A stretch of 64,000 nucleotides of DNA. It comes from Pseudideonella sakaiensis (GTDB lineage: Bacteria; Pseudomonadota; Gammaproteobacteria; Burkholderiales; Burkholderiaceae_C). Location of the stretch: assembly GCF_001293525.1 (NCBI RefSeq), contig NZ_BBYR01000030.1, forward strand, positions 62,001 through 126,000, read 5' to 3'. The notes beneath the pieces are model-generated. The model searched no databases, was not told the DNA's origin, and saw nothing but the letters and a program-made list of their open reading frames with translations. Shown here piece by piece: positions 36,348-45,706 of this stretch. Numbering within the stretch: position 1 is the first letter of the stretch; every line of letters starts with the position of its first letter. The position numbers and the translations under genes were made by a program.

Positions 36348-37198
36348 CGCACTGGAGCGACTCTCCGCAGCGGCTGCAGCAGCTGGCCGCCGCCTACGTG
36401 CTGGGCACGCTGTCCGGGCCGGCCCGCCGGCGCTTCGAGGCGCTGCGCGCGAGCCACCCGCCGGCGGCCCGCGCGGTCGATGAGTGGGTGCGCCGCCTGG
36501 CGCCGCTCGGCGGCCGCCTGGCGCCGGTGCCGGCGTCGCCGGCGCTGTGGGAACGGATCGCGTCGCAGGCCTTCGGTGCCGAAGCGGCCTCGGCCTCGGC
36601 CGCGCCCGCGCCCGCGCCCGCGCCGCTCGCGTCCGCCCCGGCGCTGCAGACCCCGGCGGCCGCGCCAGCGCGCGCCGCGCCGACCCCGCGCCGCGCCGAC
36701 ACCCCGCGCTGGCGCCGCTGGCTCGATGCGCTGCTCGCGCCGGCGCCCGCCTTCGCGCTGGCCGCGGGCCTGTTCGCCGGGCTGCTGCTGCCGGGGCTGT
36801 TGCCGATGCTCGGCGATCCGGAAGCCCGCACCGAGCTGCCCGAAAGCTATGTCGGCGTGCTCGCCACCACGGACGGCCGCCCCGGGCTGATCGTCTCCAG
36901 CCGGCGCCTGGGCCGCGTCGTCGACGTCAAGCGCGTCGCCGAGCAGCCGGTGCCGCCGGGCCTCACGCTCTACCTGTGGACGATCGATGCACAGGGCCGG
37001 CCGGCGCCGGTGGCGCCCCTTGCGGCGGGCCCCTTTGTCCGGCTCACGATCCCGCAGCCGGCGGAGGCGGTGTTCGCGCAGGCGGTCGAACTCGGCGTCA
37101 CCGCCGAGCCGCTGGGCCAGGCGCCGGCCCAGCCGTCCGGCGCGTGGCTCTACCGCGGGCTCTGCGGCAAGCTGTGGCGCGTGCCGGCACCGCGCTGA
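36344..37198 (+). CDS. RskA-type anti-sigma factor
   Basis: A 284-residue membrane protein. The N-terminal helical sigma-binding region (LAAAYVLGTLSGPARRRFEAL) is followed by an Ala/Pro-rich linker, one membrane helix (about residues 134-152, ALAAGLFAGLLLPGLL) and a periplasmic beta-rich domain with VPPGLTLYLWTIDAQGRPAP, the RskA signature. It holds the sigma factor inactive until released. It is coupled to the sigma gene by a four-base overlap. Confidence 0.88.
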   Translation: MTHWSDSPQRLQQLAAAYVLGTLSGPARRRFEALRASHPPAARAVDEWVRRLAPLGGRLAPVPASPALWERIASQAFGAEAASASAAPAPAPAPLASAPALQTPAAAPARAAPTPRRADTPRWRRWLDALLAPAPAFALAAGLFAGLLLPGLLPMLGDPEARTELPESYVGVLATTDGRPGLIVSSRRLGRVVDVKRVAEQPVPPGLTLYLWTIDAQGRPAPVAPLAAGPFVRLTIPQPAEAVFAQAVELGVTAEPLGQAPAQPSGAWLYRGLCGKLWRVPAPR

Positions 37199-37208
37199 GG
37201 CCGCGGCG

Positions 37209-37760
37209 TCACGGCTGGCAGCTCGGCCGCTGCACCTCCTGGCACTGCTGGAAGGCCTCCGCCTTGATCGACCCGTTCGCATTGCGGAAGGGCGCGAAGC
37301 AGGCGCCCGAGGCCTCGTAGCGGCGCCACTGGTCGGCGCAGCCCGTGCCGCCGCTGCCCCCCGCGGTGGCGGGTGCGGTGCCCGGGCGCTGCGTGCCGGC
37401 CAGCGGTGCGGCGCCGCCTCCCGGGGGCGTGGTCGACAGTGTCGGCGCGGCCGAGGCGCCCGGTGCCGCCGGCACCGGCCGACCCTCGGCACGGCGCGGG
37501 ATGCCGCCGAAGCCGGAGCCGGCCGGGGTCGACTCCTTCACGCTCAGCGCGCGCGCCTTCGTTTTGTAGCGGTCCGGCACCTGGTCGCCGTAGTGCACCT
37601 GGCCGGCGTCGTCGGTCCAGCGGTAGATCGTCTGGGCCGGCACCGGCAGGGCCAGCGTGGCGCCGGCGACGACGAGCAGGGCCAGCAGGCCGCGGCCCGC
37701 CCGGCGCGGGCCGGGGACCGTGCGCGGCGGCAGCGAGGGAGCGGGGAAGGGCACCGTCAT
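37209..37760 (-). CDS. DUF4124 domain protein
   Basis: A 183-residue exported protein. A signal or signal anchor (residues 22-42) precedes QTIYRWTDDAGQVHYGDQVPD, the DUF4124 motif. A Gly/Pro/Ala-rich, disordered stretch follows, with a C-terminal Cys-containing part (GCADQWRRYEASGACFAPF, QCQEVQRPSCQP). DUF4124 proteins are periplasmic or envelope proteins of unknown function common in Burkholderiales. It is convergent with the anti-sigma gene. Confidence 0.85.
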   Translation of the reverse strand: MTVPFPAPSLPPRTVPGPRRAGRGLLALLVVAGATLALPVPAQTIYRWTDDAGQVHYGDQVPDRYKTKARALSVKESTPAGSGFGGIPRRAEGRPVPAAPGASAAPTLSTTPPGGGAAPLAGTQRPGTAPATAGGSGGTGCADQWRRYEASGACFAPFRNANGSIKAEAFQQCQEVQRPSCQP

Positions 37761-37889
37761 GGCGCGGAGCTTGCCACGCCCGGGAGGCAGCGCCCCGGCC
37801 AGGGTCTCCGCGCCGGCGGCGCCGCGCCCGCCCGCCGGTTACCCTTCGTGACGCTGCCGAGGCGATCGCTGGGGCTGCTCGGGCCGTCC

Positions 37890-37940
37890 GAGCGGTTCGA
37901 GCGGTTCGAGCCGATCGAGTCCCCGAAGTCGCCGAAGTCA
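37890..37940. repeat. short 9-base-period tandem repeats
   Basis: GAGCGGTTC occurs twice in tandem and is followed by a degenerate third copy, then CCGAAGTC twice at the same period. The run lies between the divergent DUF4124 and hydrolase genes. Its role is unknown. Confidence 0.45.
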
Positions 37941-37992
37941 CTCGCGCCGCTCGCGGCCCGCCGCTCCCCCGACCTGCCCGCCGTTCTGCGCC

Positions 37993-38922
37993 GTGCCGCC
38001 GCCCCCTCCTCCGTCCTCCCCACCGTCGAGCGCTGTCGCCTGGGCCGCCCGCCGCGGGTCCGCCATCCGCGATGCCGCCGACCTCGACCGCCTCGCCGCC
38101 GCCGCCGTCCGCAGCCACTCGCCCTGCGGCGACGGCCGCATGGTCTGGCACCGCTGGGGCGATCCGTCCGCGCCGCCGGTGCTGCTGCTGCACGGCGGCG
38201 CCGGCAGCTGGACGCACTGGGCGCGCAACCTGCCCGCGCTGCTCGCCGCCGGGCACCAGGTGCTGGCGCCCGACCTGCCCGGCTTCGGCGACTCCGACCG
38301 CCCGCCGCGCGGCCAGGACGCCGACGTGCTGCCGCCTTTCGTCGAGGCCGGCCTGCGGCAGGCGCTGGGCGAGGCCGCGTGCGAGGTGGTCGCCTTCTCC
38401 TTCGGCGCGATGGTGGCGGGCCTGCTCGCCGCCGGCTGGCCCGCGCGCGTGCGCCGCCTGGTGCTCGTCGGGGCACCCGCGCTGCTCTCGGGCGGCCTGG
38501 CGCCGCTCGCGCTGCGCGCCTGGTCGCCGGCGCTTCCGCCGGGCGAGCGCGAGGCCGTGCTGCGCCACAACCTCCAGCGGCTGATGCTGGCCCGCCCCGA
38601 GGCCATCGATGCCCTCGCGCTGCGCCTGCACGCCGACAACCTCGCGCGCGACCGCATGAAGCTGCGCCGCCTCTCGCGCACCGACCTGCTGCACCGCACC
38701 CTGCCCGCGGTGCGCTGCCCGGTCCACGGGATCTGGGGGGCCGAGGATGCGCTCTACCGCGGCCGCATCGGCGCAGTCGCCCCCGCCCTCGCCGCGGCGC
38801 CGGACTTCCGCGGCCTCGTGCTGCTGCCCGGCGCCGGCCACTGGGCGCCCTACGAGGATGCGCCGGCCTTCGATGCGGCGCTGGCGCAGGTGCTGGGGCT
38901 CGAGGCCATGCCACGCGCTTGA
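37993..38922 (+). CDS. alpha/beta-fold hydrolase
   Basis: A 309-residue hydrolase: VLLLHGGAGSWTHWARNL forms the oxyanion-hole region, nucleophile Ser in VAFSFGAMVAG, Asp in IWGAEDALYRG, and catalytic His in LLPGAGHWAPYED. The nucleophile elbow is A-F-S-F-G, lacking the first Gly of GxSxG. The substrate is unknown. GTG at 37993 is the first start and gives a Pro/Ser-rich N-terminus of about 30 residues; a later start is possible. Confidence 0.8.
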   Translation: MPPPPPPSSPPSSAVAWAARRGSAIRDAADLDRLAAAAVRSHSPCGDGRMVWHRWGDPSAPPVLLLHGGAGSWTHWARNLPALLAAGHQVLAPDLPGFGDSDRPPRGQDADVLPPFVEAGLRQALGEAACEVVAFSFGAMVAGLLAAGWPARVRRLVLVGAPALLSGGLAPLALRAWSPALPPGEREAVLRHNLQRLMLARPEAIDALALRLHADNLARDRMKLRRLSRTDLLHRTLPAVRCPVHGIWGAEDALYRGRIGAVAPALAAAPDFRGLVLLPGAGHWAPYEDAPAFDAALAQVLGLEAMPRA

Positions 38923-38942
38923 ACCCAGCGCCTCACGCTGTT

Positions 38943-38965
38943 ATTCTGGTCAGACCAACCAGAAT
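38943..38965. promoter_or_regulatory. operator of the Phd/VapC toxin-antitoxin pair
   Basis: Perfect dyad with arms ATTCTGGT and ACCAGAAT around a 7-base centre that extends to an inner TGGT-CAG-ACCA dyad. It lies 10 bases before the antitoxin ATG, overlapping the expected promoter and just before GGAGG. Such palindromes bind the antitoxin for autorepression. Confidence 0.75.
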
Positions 38966-38974
38966 GGAGGGCCC

Positions 38975-39259
38975 ATGAGCGACCACAAAGCCAGAGAGTC
39001 TCCGCCCGGCCACTGGATCCTGCAGGACGCCAAGGCGCGCTTCAGCGAGCTGGTGCGCCGCGTGCACAGCGAAGGGCCGCAGCATGTGACGGTGCATGGC
39101 CGGGACGAGGTGGTCGTCATCACGGCCGAGGACTTCCGTCGCCTGCAGGGCCACCCGACGGGTCAGGCCCTCGTCGACGCGCTGCAGGCCTCACCGCATC
39201 CGGAGACGGACCTGGCCGTGGCCCGGTCGGCGATGCCGGTCCGGGACGTGCTCCTGTGA
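38975..39259 (+). CDS. Phd/YefM-family antitoxin
   Basis: A 94-residue antitoxin: HWILQDAKARFSELVRRVHSEGPQHVTVHGRDEVVVITAEDFRRL is the Phd/YefM fold that binds operator DNA; the C-terminal tail (LAVARSAMPVRDVLL) would wrap the toxin. GGAGG precedes the ATG. The stop overlaps the GTG of the PIN toxin. It should repress the pair through the dyad at 38943-38965. Confidence 0.88.
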   Translation: MSDHKARESPPGHWILQDAKARFSELVRRVHSEGPQHVTVHGRDEVVVITAEDFRRLQGHPTGQALVDALQASPHPETDLAVARSAMPVRDVLL

Positions 39260-39765
39260 CCGGCTGGCTCCTCGACACGAACATCCTCTCCGAGCTGCGC
39301 CGGCCGCGCCCCGAGCCGCGGGTGCAATCCTTCGTCGCGGCCCAGGCGCTCGAGTCGCTGTTCGTGAGCGCCGTGACGCTGGCCGAGATTCGCTTCGGCA
39401 TCGAGCAGGTCACCGACGCCGGCAAGCGCGCGGACCTGTCCGACTGGCTCGACACCCGCATCCGACCGATGTTCGGCCCGCGGGTGCTGCCGGTGTCGGA
39501 AGACGTGATGCTGAAGTGGCGGCTGATGGTCGAGGAGGGGCGGAGGACGGGCCACACCTTCTCCCAGCCCGATCTCCTCATCGCCGCGACGGCCGCGCTG
39601 CACGGCCTGACCGTCGTGACCCGGGACACGTCCGGCTTCGTGAAGGCCCGCGTACGGGTGCTGGATCCCTGGCAGCCGCGGGACGGCGAACGCTGCCTCA
39701 CCGGCGGAGCGGCACACCCGGTTCGACACCGCTCGCCGAGCCGGCAGCGGGCCCGGTTCACCTGA
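39256..39765 (+). CDS. VapC-family PIN-domain toxin
   Basis: A 169-residue PIN ribonuclease. Acidic residues for metal binding: D7 in LLDTN, Glu in LAEIRFG, Asp in QPDLLIAATA, Asp in VVTRDTSGF. It would cleave tRNA or rRNA when freed from the antitoxin. The usual PIN length is about 135-140 residues; here about 28 extra Arg/Ser-rich residues run to one base before the convergent aminotransferase stop, perhaps because the original stop was lost. It starts with GTG inside the antitoxin stop (GTGA). Confidence 0.87.
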   Translation: MTGWLLDTNILSELRRPRPEPRVQSFVAAQALESLFVSAVTLAEIRFGIEQVTDAGKRADLSDWLDTRIRPMFGPRVLPVSEDVMLKWRLMVEEGRRTGHTFSQPDLLIAATAALHGLTVVTRDTSGFVKARVRVLDPWQPRDGERCLTGGAAHPVRHRSPSRQRARFT

Positions 39766-39766
39766 A

Positions 39767-40960
39767 TCAGCCCAGCACCGCCGCCATCGCGTTCGCGGTC
39801 GCCTCGACGTTGCCGGTGTTCAGCCCCGCGACGCACATGCGGCCGGAGCGCACGAGGTAAACGCCGAACTCGTCCTTCAGGCGGTCGACCTGGGCCGGCG
39901 AGAGGCCGGTGTAGCTGAACATGCCGCGCTGGGTGAGGAAGTAGCCGAAGTCGCGGCCGGGGCGCTTGGCGCTGAGCACGGCGTGCAGGGCCTGGCGCAT
40001 GGCCTGGATGCGCTGGCGCATCCCGTCGACCTCGGCCTGCCACATCGCGCGCAGGTCGGCGTCGCCGAGCACGCGGGCAACGAGCTGGCCGCCGTGCAGC
40101 GGCGGGTTCGAGTAGTTGCGTCGGATGGTGAACTTGAGCTGGCCGAGCACCCGCTCGGCCTGCGCGGCGTCCGGGCAGACCACGCTGAGCGCGCCGCAGC
40201 GCTCGCCGTACAGGCTCATGCTCTTCGAGAAGGAGTTCGCGACGAAGAAGCCGAGGCCTTCGTCGGCCAGCAGGCGCACCGCCTGGGCGTCCTCCTCGAT
40301 GCCGTCGCCGTAGCCCTGGTAGGCGAGGTCCAGGAAGGGGATCAGGCGGCGCTCGCGCAGCACCGGCACCAGCTCGCGCCACTGCGCCGGCGTCAGGTCG
40401 ACGCCGGTCGGGTTGTGGCAGCAGGCGTGCAGCAGCACCACGCTGCGCTCGGGCGCGGCGCGCAGCGCCTCGCACATCGCGTCGAAGCGCAGCCCGCCGG
40501 TGGTGGCGTCGTAGTAGGGGTAGCTGCGGCACTCGAGGAAGGCGCCCTCGAAGACCGCGCGGTGGTTGTCCCAGGTCGGGTCGCTGAGGTAGACGGCGCT
40601 GTCGGGGAACCAGCGCTTGATGAAGTCCGCGCCGACCTTCAACCCGCCGCTGGAGCCGACCGACTGGATGGTGGCGACGCGGCCGGCGGCCAGCGCCGGG
40701 TGGCCGGCGCCGAACAGCAGGTCCTGCACCGCGCTGCGCATGTTGGCCGCGCCTTCCATCGGCAGGTAGGGCCGCGCGCCGGCGGCCTCGACGACGCGGC
40801 GCTCGGCCTCGCGCACCGACGGCAGCATCGGGATGCGGCCGGCGTCGTCGAAGTAGATGCCGATCGACAGGTTGATCCGCTGCGGCCGCGGGTCCTTCTG
40901 GAAGGCCTCGTTCAGCGACAGGATGGGGTCGCCGGGATAGGGTTCGACGTGCTGGAACAT
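39767..40960 (-). CDS. tyrB: aromatic amino acid / aspartate aminotransferase
   Basis: A 397-residue class I pyridoxal-phosphate enzyme of the AspC/TyrB type. MFQHVEPYPGDPILSLNEAF, LHACCHNPTGVDLTP, and the PLP-Lys in ANSFSKSMSLYGERCG are diagnostic. It transfers amino groups between aspartate, tyrosine or phenylalanine and 2-oxoglutarate. Whether aspC or tyrB is the better name cannot be decided from sequence alone. It is convergent with the toxin gene, one base apart. Confidence 0.88.
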   Translation of the reverse strand: MFQHVEPYPGDPILSLNEAFQKDPRPQRINLSIGIYFDDAGRIPMLPSVREAERRVVEAAGARPYLPMEGAANMRSAVQDLLFGAGHPALAAGRVATIQSVGSSGGLKVGADFIKRWFPDSAVYLSDPTWDNHRAVFEGAFLECRSYPYYDATTGGLRFDAMCEALRAAPERSVVLLHACCHNPTGVDLTPAQWRELVPVLRERRLIPFLDLAYQGYGDGIEEDAQAVRLLADEGLGFFVANSFSKSMSLYGERCGALSVVCPDAAQAERVLGQLKFTIRRNYSNPPLHGGQLVARVLGDADLRAMWQAEVDGMRQRIQAMRQALHAVLSAKRPGRDFGYFLTQRGMFSYTGLSPAQVDRLKDEFGVYLVRSGRMCVAGLNTGNVEATANAMAAVLG

Positions 40961-41030
40961 GGCGCGGGCAGCGAAGCGGGAGGTGGCGCGGATTATCGGC
41001 CGCGGCCCGCAGCGCGGTCGCGGCCGCCTG

Positions 41031-41516
41031 TCAGCCCAGTGCCTTCTCGATGTCCGCCTTCAGCGATTCCGGCGTGTCGGTGGGGGCGTAGCGCTTGAGC
41101 ACCCGGCCGTCGCGGCCGACCAGGAACTTGGTGAAGTTCCACTTCACCGCCTCGGTGCCGAGCAGCCCGGGCGCCTGCGTCTTCAGCCACTGCCACAGCG
41201 GGTGGGCGTTCGCGCCGTTGACATCGACCTTGGCCATCATCGGGAAGCTCACGCCGTAGTTGCGCTGGCAGAAGCCGGCGATCTCGTCGTTGCTGCCCGG
41301 GTCCTGCCCGCCGAACTGGTTGCTGGGGAAGCCGACGATCACCAGGCCGCGATCGGCATAGGCCTGCCACAGCGCCTCCAGGCCGCCGAACTGCGGCGTG
41401 AAGCCGCAGGCGCTGGCGGTGTTGACGATCAGCAGCACCTTGCCGCGGTGCTCGGCCAGGGACAGGGGGCGGCCATCGATGCCGGTGGCCTCGAAGTCGT
41501 AGACGCTGGTGGACAT
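41031..41516 (-). CDS. glutathione peroxidase
   Basis: A 161-residue GPx-fold thiol peroxidase. Cys37 in NTASACGFTPQFGGLEAL replaces selenocysteine; Gln in GFPSNQFGGQDPGS and Trp/Asn in VKWNFTKFLV complete the catalytic tetrad. It reduces hydroperoxides, probably using thioredoxin or glutathione. It stands alone between tyrB and lplT on the same strand. Confidence 0.9.
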   Translation of the reverse strand: MSTSVYDFEATGIDGRPLSLAEHRGKVLLIVNTASACGFTPQFGGLEALWQAYADRGLVIVGFPSNQFGGQDPGSNDEIAGFCQRNYGVSFPMMAKVDVNGANAHPLWQWLKTQAPGLLGTEAVKWNFTKFLVGRDGRVLKRYAPTDTPESLKADIEKALG

Positions 41517-41602
41517 GCGGGGTTCTCCGGGGAGGGACACGGCCCCGGATGCTAGGGCGGAACGGCCGGACGTGCCGTGCGCCGACTTCGCGCGCGCCGC
41601 CG

Positions 41603-42880
41603 TCAGTGCTTGTCGACCCGTGCGATCGCGAGCAGCCGCTCCACCTCGACCCGGTGGTGCACGCAGTTGCTGCGGTGCCAGCGCCGGATCAGCCACATCA
41701 CGCCGGCGACGATCAGGCCGAAGGCGGTGATCGCGGCGAAGGCCGACAGGCCGAGCCGGGTGAGGCCGGTGTAGAAGGCGCCCAGCCCGAGGATGCAGGC
41801 CTGCTCGTTGAAGTTCTGCACCGCGATCGAGCGACCCGCGCCCATCAGGTTGTGCCCCCGGTGCTGCAGCAGCGCGTTCATCGGCACCACCAGGAAGCCG
41901 CCGATCGCCCCCAGCACGATCAGGAAGGGCGCGGCCACCCAGACATTGCTGATGAAGTTCATCGCGATCACCAGCACGCCCATCCACATGCCGAGCGTGA
42001 TCACCGAGGTGGCCTGGTCGAGCCGCATCTTCACCGAGGCCACCACCGCGCCCACCGCGGTGCCCAGCGCGACCACGCCGACCAGCGACGAGGCCTGGGT
42101 GGTGCCATAGCCGAGCGCGGCCGCGGCCCAGGCCAGCACGATGTAGCGCAGGTTGCCCGACACGCCCCAGAACAGCGTGGTCGTGGCCAGCGAGATCTGG
42201 CCCAGCTTGTCGCCCCAGAGGCGGGCGTTGCAGGAGGAGAAGTCGCGCACCAGCGCCGGCAGGTCGGCGCTGAAGGGCTGCAGCGGGGCGGTGGTGCGCG
42301 GGATGCGCAGGTTGAACAGGGCGGCGCCCACGTACAGCACCACGATGGCTGCGATTGCCGCTTCCGGTGGTGTGTCGATACCGGTGTCGATCACCGGCAG
42401 GTCGATGCCCAGCAGCCGCGTCGACAGGGCCTGGCCGACCAGCTGCCCGCCGAGCAGCACGCCGAGGATGATGGAGCCGATCGTCAGGCCCTCGATCCAG
42501 CCGTTGGCCTTGACCAGCTGCGACGGCGGCAGCAGCTCGGTGAGGATGCCGTACTTGGCCGGCGAATAGGCCGCGGCGCCGAGGCCGACGACCGCATAGG
42601 CGAGCAGCGGGTGCACGCCGAACAGCATCATCAGGCAGCCCACCACCTTGATGGCGTTCGCGATGAACATCACGCGCCCCTTCGGGATCGCATCGGCGAA
42701 GGCGCCGACGAAGGGGGCGAGCACCACGTAGAACAGCGCGAACATCGGCACCAGCGCCGCGCCCTGCCAGGCGGGCTTGCCCTCCGATTTCAGCAGTTCG
42801 ATGCCGGCGATGAACAGGGCGTTGTCGGCCAGCGAGCTCAGGAACTGCGCCGACATGATGGTGTAGAAGCCTTTTTTCAT
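41603..42880 (-). CDS. lplT: lysophospholipid transporter LplT-like
   Basis: A 425-residue major-facilitator protein of the inner membrane with about 12 helices. [44 protein letters not shown] and [15 protein letters not shown] are the LplT signature. It flips lysophospholipids for reacylation. The fused or adjacent acyltransferase gene aas is not here. It is divergent from alr, an arrangement common in this group. Confidence 0.9.
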   Translation of the reverse strand: MKKGFYTIMSAQFLSSLADNALFIAGIELLKSEGKPAWQGAALVPMFALFYVVLAPFVGAFADAIPKGRVMFIANAIKVVGCLMMLFGVHPLLAYAVVGLGAAAYSPAKYGILTELLPPSQLVKANGWIEGLTIGSIILGVLLGGQLVGQALSTRLLGIDLPVIDTGIDTPPEAAIAAIVVLYVGAALFNLRIPRTTAPLQPFSADLPALVRDFSSCNARLWGDKLGQISLATTTLFWGVSGNLRYIVLAWAAAALGYGTTQASSLVGVVALGTAVGAVVASVKMRLDQATSVITLGMWMGVLVIAMNFISNVWVAAPFLIVLGAIGGFLVVPMNALLQHRGHNLMGAGRSIAVQNFNEQACILGLGAFYTGLTRLGLSAFAAITAFGLIVAGVMWLIRRWHRSNCVHHRVEVERLLAIARVDKH

Positions 42881-43062
42881 TCGCTGTCGGCTCGGGCTCT
42901 GTCGGGCGGCGTCGCGCGTGTCGGCGCGCGCGACGCATCGGGGAACGTACGGCTGTCTCCTTGCGGTCGCGGGTTATAGCACGCAGGTTTGTGGCATTTG
43001 CCGATCCCAGGGCGGTGGCCGCGCGTGGCGGGCCGCCGGTGTTGCTCGGGCAGAATCGGCGC

Positions 43063-44187
43063 ATGCCGCGCCCGATCGAAGCCGTCGTCCACCCCGGCGC
43101 CCTGCGCCACAACCTCGGGCGGGCGCGCGCGGCGGCGCCGCAGGCGCGGGTCTGGGCGGTCGTGAAGGCGAATGCCTATGGCCACGGCCTGGAGCGTGTC
43201 TTCGACGCGCTGCGCGGCGCCGACGGCTTCGCGCTGCTCGACCTGGCCGAGGCCGAGCGCCTGCGTGCGCTCGGCTGGCGCGGGCCGATCCTGCTGCTGG
43301 AGGGCTGCTTCGAGCCGCGCGACCTGGAAACCTGCTCGCGCCTGGACCTCTGGCACACCGTGCACCGCGCCGAACAGATCGACTGGCTCGCGATGCACAA
43401 GACGCAGCGCCCGCACCAGGTCTTCCTCAAGCTCAACAGCGGCATGAACCGCCTCGGCTTCGCGCCCACCGAGTTCCGGGCCGCCTGGCTGCGGCTGGGC
43501 GGGTTGACGCAGGTGGAGTCGGTCACGCTGATGACGCACTTCGCCGATGCCGACGGCGCGCGCGGCATCGCCGCGCCGCTGGCCGTCTTCGATGCGGTCG
43601 CCGGCGAGCTGTCCGGCGAGCGCTCGCTGTTCAACAGCGCGGCGCTGCTGCGCCACGCGCGCGGCGATTTCGGCGACCTGCCGGCGCGGCTGCAGTCGGA
43701 CTGGGTGCGTCCCGGGATCATGCTGTACGGCTCCTCGCCCGACCACCCGGACACGGCCGCCGAGGCCTGGGGCCTGCAGCCCGCGATGAGCCTGCGCGCG
43801 CGCCTGATCGGCGTGCAGGCGCTGCGCGCCGGCGACAGCGTGGGCTACGGCAGCCGCTACACCGCCGAGCGCGCGCAGCGCATCGGCGTGGTCGCCTGCG
43901 GCTATGCCGACGGCTACCCGCGGGTCGCGCCGAGCGGCACCCCGGTGCTGGTCGACGGCGTGCGCAGCCAGGTGCTCGGCCGCGTCTCGATGGACATGAT
44001 CACCGTCGACCTGGACCCGGTGCCGCAGGCCGGCCCCGGCAGCGAGGTGGTGCTGTGGGGCCGCAGCGCGGCCGGCCCGGTGCTGCCGATCGACGAGGTG
44101 GCCGCCGCTGCCGGCACGCTGGGCTACGAGCTGATGTGCGGCGTGGCGCCGCGGGTGCCGGTGCGCGTCGAGGCCGAGGCGGACTGA
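43063..44187 (+). CDS. alr: alanine racemase
   Basis: A 374-residue enzyme. The PLP-Lys is K35 in [10 protein letters not shown]; the second catalytic Tyr lies in [10 protein letters not shown]-type context, with CGYADGYPR and [12 protein letters not shown] as family signatures. It makes D-alanine for peptidoglycan. It is divergent from lplT. Start ATG at 43063. Confidence 0.93.
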   Translation: MPRPIEAVVHPGALRHNLGRARAAAPQARVWAVVKANAYGHGLERVFDALRGADGFALLDLAEAERLRALGWRGPILLLEGCFEPRDLETCSRLDLWHTVHRAEQIDWLAMHKTQRPHQVFLKLNSGMNRLGFAPTEFRAAWLRLGGLTQVESVTLMTHFADADGARGIAAPLAVFDAVAGELSGERSLFNSAALLRHARGDFGDLPARLQSDWVRPGIMLYGSSPDHPDTAAEAWGLQPAMSLRARLIGVQALRAGDSVGYGSRYTAERAQRIGVVACGYADGYPRVAPSGTPVLVDGVRSQVLGRVSMDMITVDLDPVPQAGPGSEVVLWGRSAAGPVLPIDEVAAAAGTLGYELMCGVAPRVPVRVEAEAD

Positions 44188-44364
44188 GTTTCCCTGCGAC
44201 CGGCCGGCACGGGCTCCGGGTGGGGCCCGCGCCGGCCAGCCGCGCCGGCACGGCCGGCCCGGACGGTCTACAGTGGCGGCCCGCCGCCGCGCCCCGCCCG
44301 GCCGCCGTGCGACGGCCCGCCCCCGGGCTCACCCGGGCCCCCACGCCTCCACGCCACCACGACC

Positions 44365-44973
44365 ATGAAGCTCTACTACAGCCCCGGCGCCTGCTCGCTG
44401 TCGCCGCACATCGTCCTGCACGAGTCCGGCCTGCCCTTCGAGGCGGTGTTCGCCAGCACCAAGACCAAGAAGCTGCAGGACGGCACCGACTACCGCACGA
44501 TCAACCCCAAGGGCTATGTGCCGCTGCTCGAGCTGGACGACGGCCAGCGCCTGGCCGAGGGCCCGGCGATCGTCCAGTACATCGCCGACCAGGTGCCCGA
44601 GCGCCGGCTCGCGCCGCCCGCCGGCACGATGCCGCGCTACCGCCTGCAGGAGTGGCTGACCTTCATCGGCACCGAGCTGCACAAGACCTTCTCGCCGCTG
44701 TTCAACCCGGCGATCGGCGACGAGGCCAAGGCGGTGTTCCGGCAGAAGCTGGTCGAGCGCTTCGGCTACGTCGACGGCCAGCTCGCCGACCGCACCTGGC
44801 TGCTCGGCGACGAGTTCAGCGTGGCCGACGCCTACCTCTACACCGTCAGCCGCTGGGCCGCGCCGATGGGCGTGGACCTGGGCGCGCTGACCCACCTCGC
44901 TGCGTTCCGCGCGCGCATGGAAGCCCGCCCGTCGGTGCAGGCGGCGCTGAAGGCGGAGGGCCTGGCCGGCTGA
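44365..44973 (+). CDS. gstA: glutathione S-transferase, GstA/beta-class type
   Basis: A 202-residue transferase. MKLYYSPGACSLSPHIVLHE, with Cys10 and Ser11 as in bacterial beta-class GSTs, is followed by a thioredoxin-fold with GYVPLLELDDG and the helical domain containing LLGDEFSVADAYLYTVSRWA. It conjugates glutathione to electrophiles. It is convergent with a lysE-like gene. Confidence 0.92.
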   Translation: MKLYYSPGACSLSPHIVLHESGLPFEAVFASTKTKKLQDGTDYRTINPKGYVPLLELDDGQRLAEGPAIVQYIADQVPERRLAPPAGTMPRYRLQEWLTFIGTELHKTFSPLFNPAIGDEAKAVFRQKLVERFGYVDGQLADRTWLLGDEFSVADAYLYTVSRWAAPMGVDLGALTHLAAFRARMEARPSVQAALKAEGLAG

Positions 44974-44978
44974 GCATG

Positions 44979-44999
44979 CTGCCGGGGCTGCTCCGGCAG
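44979..44999 (+). terminator. possible hairpin terminator
   Basis: CTGCCGG and CCGGCAG form a perfect 7-bp stem around a seven-base loop, directly after the glutathione transferase stop and before the convergent LysE-like stop. There is no T tract, so it may act only as a weak or rho-aided end. Confidence 0.4.
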
Positions 45000-45016
45000 C
45001 CGGCAGCGGGGGCCGC

Positions 45017-45646
45017 TCAGGCCCGCTTGAACGTCGCCAGCAGCGCCCCCGCGACCATGAACAGGCCGCCGAACAGGCGGTTCAGCGCCTTCACCTGGGC
45101 CGGTCGCCGCAGCATCCGCAGCACGCGAGCGGCGAGCGCGGTGTAGCCGGCCATCACGACCAGGTCGGTGAAGCCGAGCGTCGCGGCGATCACCAGGTAC
45201 TGCGGCCCGAGCGGCTGCGCGGGGTCGAGGAACTGCGGCACCACGGCGAGCAGGAAGACCGTGCCCTTGGGGTTCACGGCGTTCACCGCCCAGCCGCGCA
45301 GGAACAGCGCACGCGCCGACCAGACCGCGGCCGGTGCGTCGGCGCCGTCGGCCAGCGGCGTGCCCGGCGCGCGCCACTGGCGCAGCCCGAGCCACACCAG
45401 GTAGGCCACGCCGACCCACTTGACGATCGCGAAGGCCAGCGCGGACGCGGCGATCAGCGCGCCGAGCCCGACGCCGACGACCAGCACCTGGGTCCAGATG
45501 CCCAGCACCAGGCCGAAGGTCATCACGTAGCCGCGCACGAAGCCGTGCGCGACGCCCGCGCTCATGGCGGCGACGGCACCGGCCCCGGGCGAGAGGCTGA
45601 TCGCCCAGGCGGCGGCGAAGAAGGCAAGCCAGACGGAGAAGTCCAT
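45017..45646 (-). CDS. LysE/RhtB-family amino acid exporter
   Basis: A 209-residue inner-membrane protein with about six helices. SLSPGAGAVAAMSAGVAHGF and WVGVAYLVWLGLRQW and LNPKGTVFLLAVVPQF-like NPKGTVFLLAVVPQFL are the LysE family signature. It exports amino acids or homoserine-lactone-like compounds; the substrate is unknown. It is divergent from radA. Confidence 0.88.
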   Translation of the reverse strand: MDFSVWLAFFAAAWAISLSPGAGAVAAMSAGVAHGFVRGYVMTFGLVLGIWTQVLVVGVGLGALIAASALAFAIVKWVGVAYLVWLGLRQWRAPGTPLADGADAPAAVWSARALFLRGWAVNAVNPKGTVFLLAVVPQFLDPAQPLGPQYLVIAATLGFTDLVVMAGYTALAARVLRMLRRPAQVKALNRLFGGLFMVAGALLATFKRA

Positions 45647-45706
45647 CCCCCGATTGTCTCAGCCGCGCGGCCGGGGCGGGCCGGCGCGGCCGGCGAGAAT
45701 CGCGCG

